In this document: positions 63,166 to 64,000 of the stretch, one piece after another
Numbering within the stretch: position 1 is the stretch's first letter
Layout of the letters: each line of letters opens with the position of its first letter
NCBI RefSeq assembly: GCF_022288725.1
Contig: NZ_JAKNTA010000010.1
Coordinates: 254,398-318,397 of the forward strand
Source of the DNA: Kitasatospora sp. A2-31
GTDB taxonomy: Bacteria; Actinomycetota; Actinomycetes; Streptomycetales; Streptomycetaceae
Length of the DNA stretch: 64,000 nt
Reading direction: 5' to 3'
The notes under the pieces: generated by a model
Databases searched by the model: none
The model's input: only the letters and a program-made list of their open reading frames with translations
What the model was told of the DNA's origin: nothing
Program-made: the position numbers and the translations under genes

Positions 63166-64000
63166 ATGCCGCAGATGGTGGTGGACGGGCGCACCCTCGC
63201 GCTCTCGCACCTCGACAAGGTGTACTACCCGCGTACCGGCACGCCCAAGGGCGAAGTGCTCCGGTACTACGCGGCCGTGCACACCGCGCTGCTGCCGCAC
63301 CTGCACGACCGTCCGGTCTCCTTCCTGCGCTGTCCGGACGGGGTCGAGGCCGAGGTGTTCATCGCCAAGAACCCGCCCGCCGGGACGCCGCGCTGGGTGC
63401 GGACGGTCGAGGTGCCGAGCAGGAGCGGGGAGCTCCGGCAGGTGGTCCTGGACGACGGGGCGGCCCTGCTCTGGGCCGCCAACCTGGGGTGCCTGGAGCT
63501 GCACGTACCGCAGTGGCACGCGACCGCCCCCGGCCTGGCGGACCGGCTGGTGCTGGACCTCGACCCGGGCGAGGGCGCCTCGGTGCTGACCTGCCGGACG
63601 GTGGCCGTCCTGCTGCGCGAGCGGCTGACGGCGGACGGGCTCGACTGCTGGGTGAAGACCTCCGGGTCCAAGGGGCTCCACCTGCTCGCCCCGATCGTGC
63701 CGACGCCGAGCAGCCGGGTCTCCGGGTACGCCAAGGCGCTGGCGGCCTCGCTGGAGGCGGCGTACCCGGAGCTGGTGGTGCACACCATGGCCAAGGCCCG
63801 CCGCGCCGGCCGGGTGTTCGTGGACTGGTCGCAGAACTCGGCCAAGAAGACCACCGCCGCGCCGTACACCCTCCGGGCCCGGCCCCGGCCGACCGTGTCG
63901 ACACCGGTGTCGTGGGCGGAGCTGGAGCAGGCCCGGACCGAGGAGGACCTGGTGTTCACCCTGGCCGAGGTGCCCGGCCGCCTGGCCGAGTTGGGCGACC
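63166..64000 (+). CDS. ligD: LigD-type DNA polymerase/primase (NHEJ), 5' part
   Basis: At least 278 codons are in the window; the gene runs off the right edge. The sequence is the archaeo-eukaryotic primase-like polymerase domain of bacterial end joining: LALSHLDKVYYPRTGTPKGEVLRYYAAV at the start, FIAKNPPAGTPRWV, LGCLELHVPQWH, the catalytic LVLDLDPGEGA, VKTSGSKGLHLLAPI with the triphosphate-binding Ser/Lys, and FVDWSQNSAKKTTAAPYTLRARPRPTVSTPVSW. It fills and extends broken ends with NTPs alongside Ku and a ligase. ATG at 63166 follows CGGAGG. Whether a ligase domain follows cannot be seen; many streptomycetes encode the polymerase alone. Confidence 0.95.
   Translation, partial: MPQMVVDGRTLALSHLDKVYYPRTGTPKGEVLRYYAAVHTALLPHLHDRPVSFLRCPDGVEAEVFIAKNPPAGTPRWVRTVEVPSRSGELRQVVLDDGAALLWAANLGCLELHVPQWHATAPGLADRLVLDLDPGEGASVLTCRTVAVLLRERLTADGLDCWVKTSGSKGLHLLAPIVPTPSSRVSGYAKALAASLEAAYPELVVHTMAKARRAGRVFVDWSQNSAKKTTAAPYTLRARPRPTVSTPVSWAELEQARTEEDLVFTLAEVPGRLAELGD

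Noticed and set aside
1..64000. Mobile elements, tRNA or rRNA genes, attachment sites
   Set aside because: No transposase or integrase motifs, terminal inverted repeats with target duplications, or cloverleaf genes were recognised anywhere in the window.

Overview
The window is a 64 kb stretch of chromosome from a high-GC actinomycete, most likely a Streptomyces or Kitasatospora-type streptomycete. Pointers are the extreme third-position GC, frequent GTG starts, GTGA/ATGA start-stop overlaps, a chaplin-like surface protein, a resuscitation-promoting-factor-type protein, DUF5954, DUF6126 and DUF4239 proteins, a TerD protein, two MocR regulators and a family 2B encapsulin. I see no rRNA, tRNA, insertion sequence, prophage or CRISPR array.

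Layout. 0-1.4 kb: end of a sugar ABC transporter operon (ATPase tail and permease). 1.7-6 kb: a PD-(D/E)xK-like nuclease, a phosphorothioate-reading SBD-HNH endonuclease with an EEP-family membrane protein, and galE. 6.3-8.6 kb: a secreted multidomain zinc metalloprotease (HELGH, fibronectin III, ricin-type lectin). 9.3-10.8 kb: an unknown protein and a long dual-tail ribosome hibernation factor with a DevR/OsdR-like palindrome upstream. 11.3-13.9 kb: one continuous ORF encoding a cytochrome P450 fused to a class I terpene synthase, the most unusual gene here. 14-19 kb: small membrane protein, ArsR regulator, secreted protein, GH3 glycosidase, MocR regulator. 19-30 kb: methyltransferase, two paralogous divergent MarR/EamA pairs with the same operator architecture, a secreted peptidase-like hydrolase, an EF-G paralogue and two gene remnants. 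30-36 kb: ECF sigma factor with its membrane partner, HxlR regulator with divergent oxidoreductase, small membrane proteins and a lipoprotein. 36-41.6 kb: a secreted beta-propeller followed by a compact PQQ biosynthesis operon, pqqA-pqqC-pqqDE-pqqB. 41.8-54.5 kb: cell-wall and membrane functions (lytic transglycosylase, TerD, YidD, DUF4239, Pro/Thr-rich envelope protein) and the encapsulin shell gene. 54.7-64 kb: second MocR, chaplin-like protein, universal stress protein, Rpf-like protein, TetR with tandem operators and divergent DUF4386 membrane protein, CBS-domain protein, AraC, two VOC proteins, an MmcQ/YjbR protein and the start of a LigD-type polymerase gene.

How it fits together. The best supported pathway is PQQ synthesis, whose four genes overlap and look translationally coupled, perhaps serving the secreted propeller protein upstream. 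The P450-terpene synthase fusion predicts cyclisation of a prenyl diphosphate and oxidation of the product by one polypeptide. The 2B encapsulin has no cargo gene next to it although known relatives enclose terpenoid enzymes, so a link to the fusion protein 38 kb away is an open and speculative possibility. The hibernation factor, universal stress protein and CBS protein are typical dormancy functions but are scattered. Many genes are divergently paired with a regulator and have readable palindromic operators between them.

All calls rest on reading the translated sequence and DNA symmetry by eye; no database search was possible. Start codons were chosen by Shine-Dalgarno match, overlap with the preceding gene and family length.
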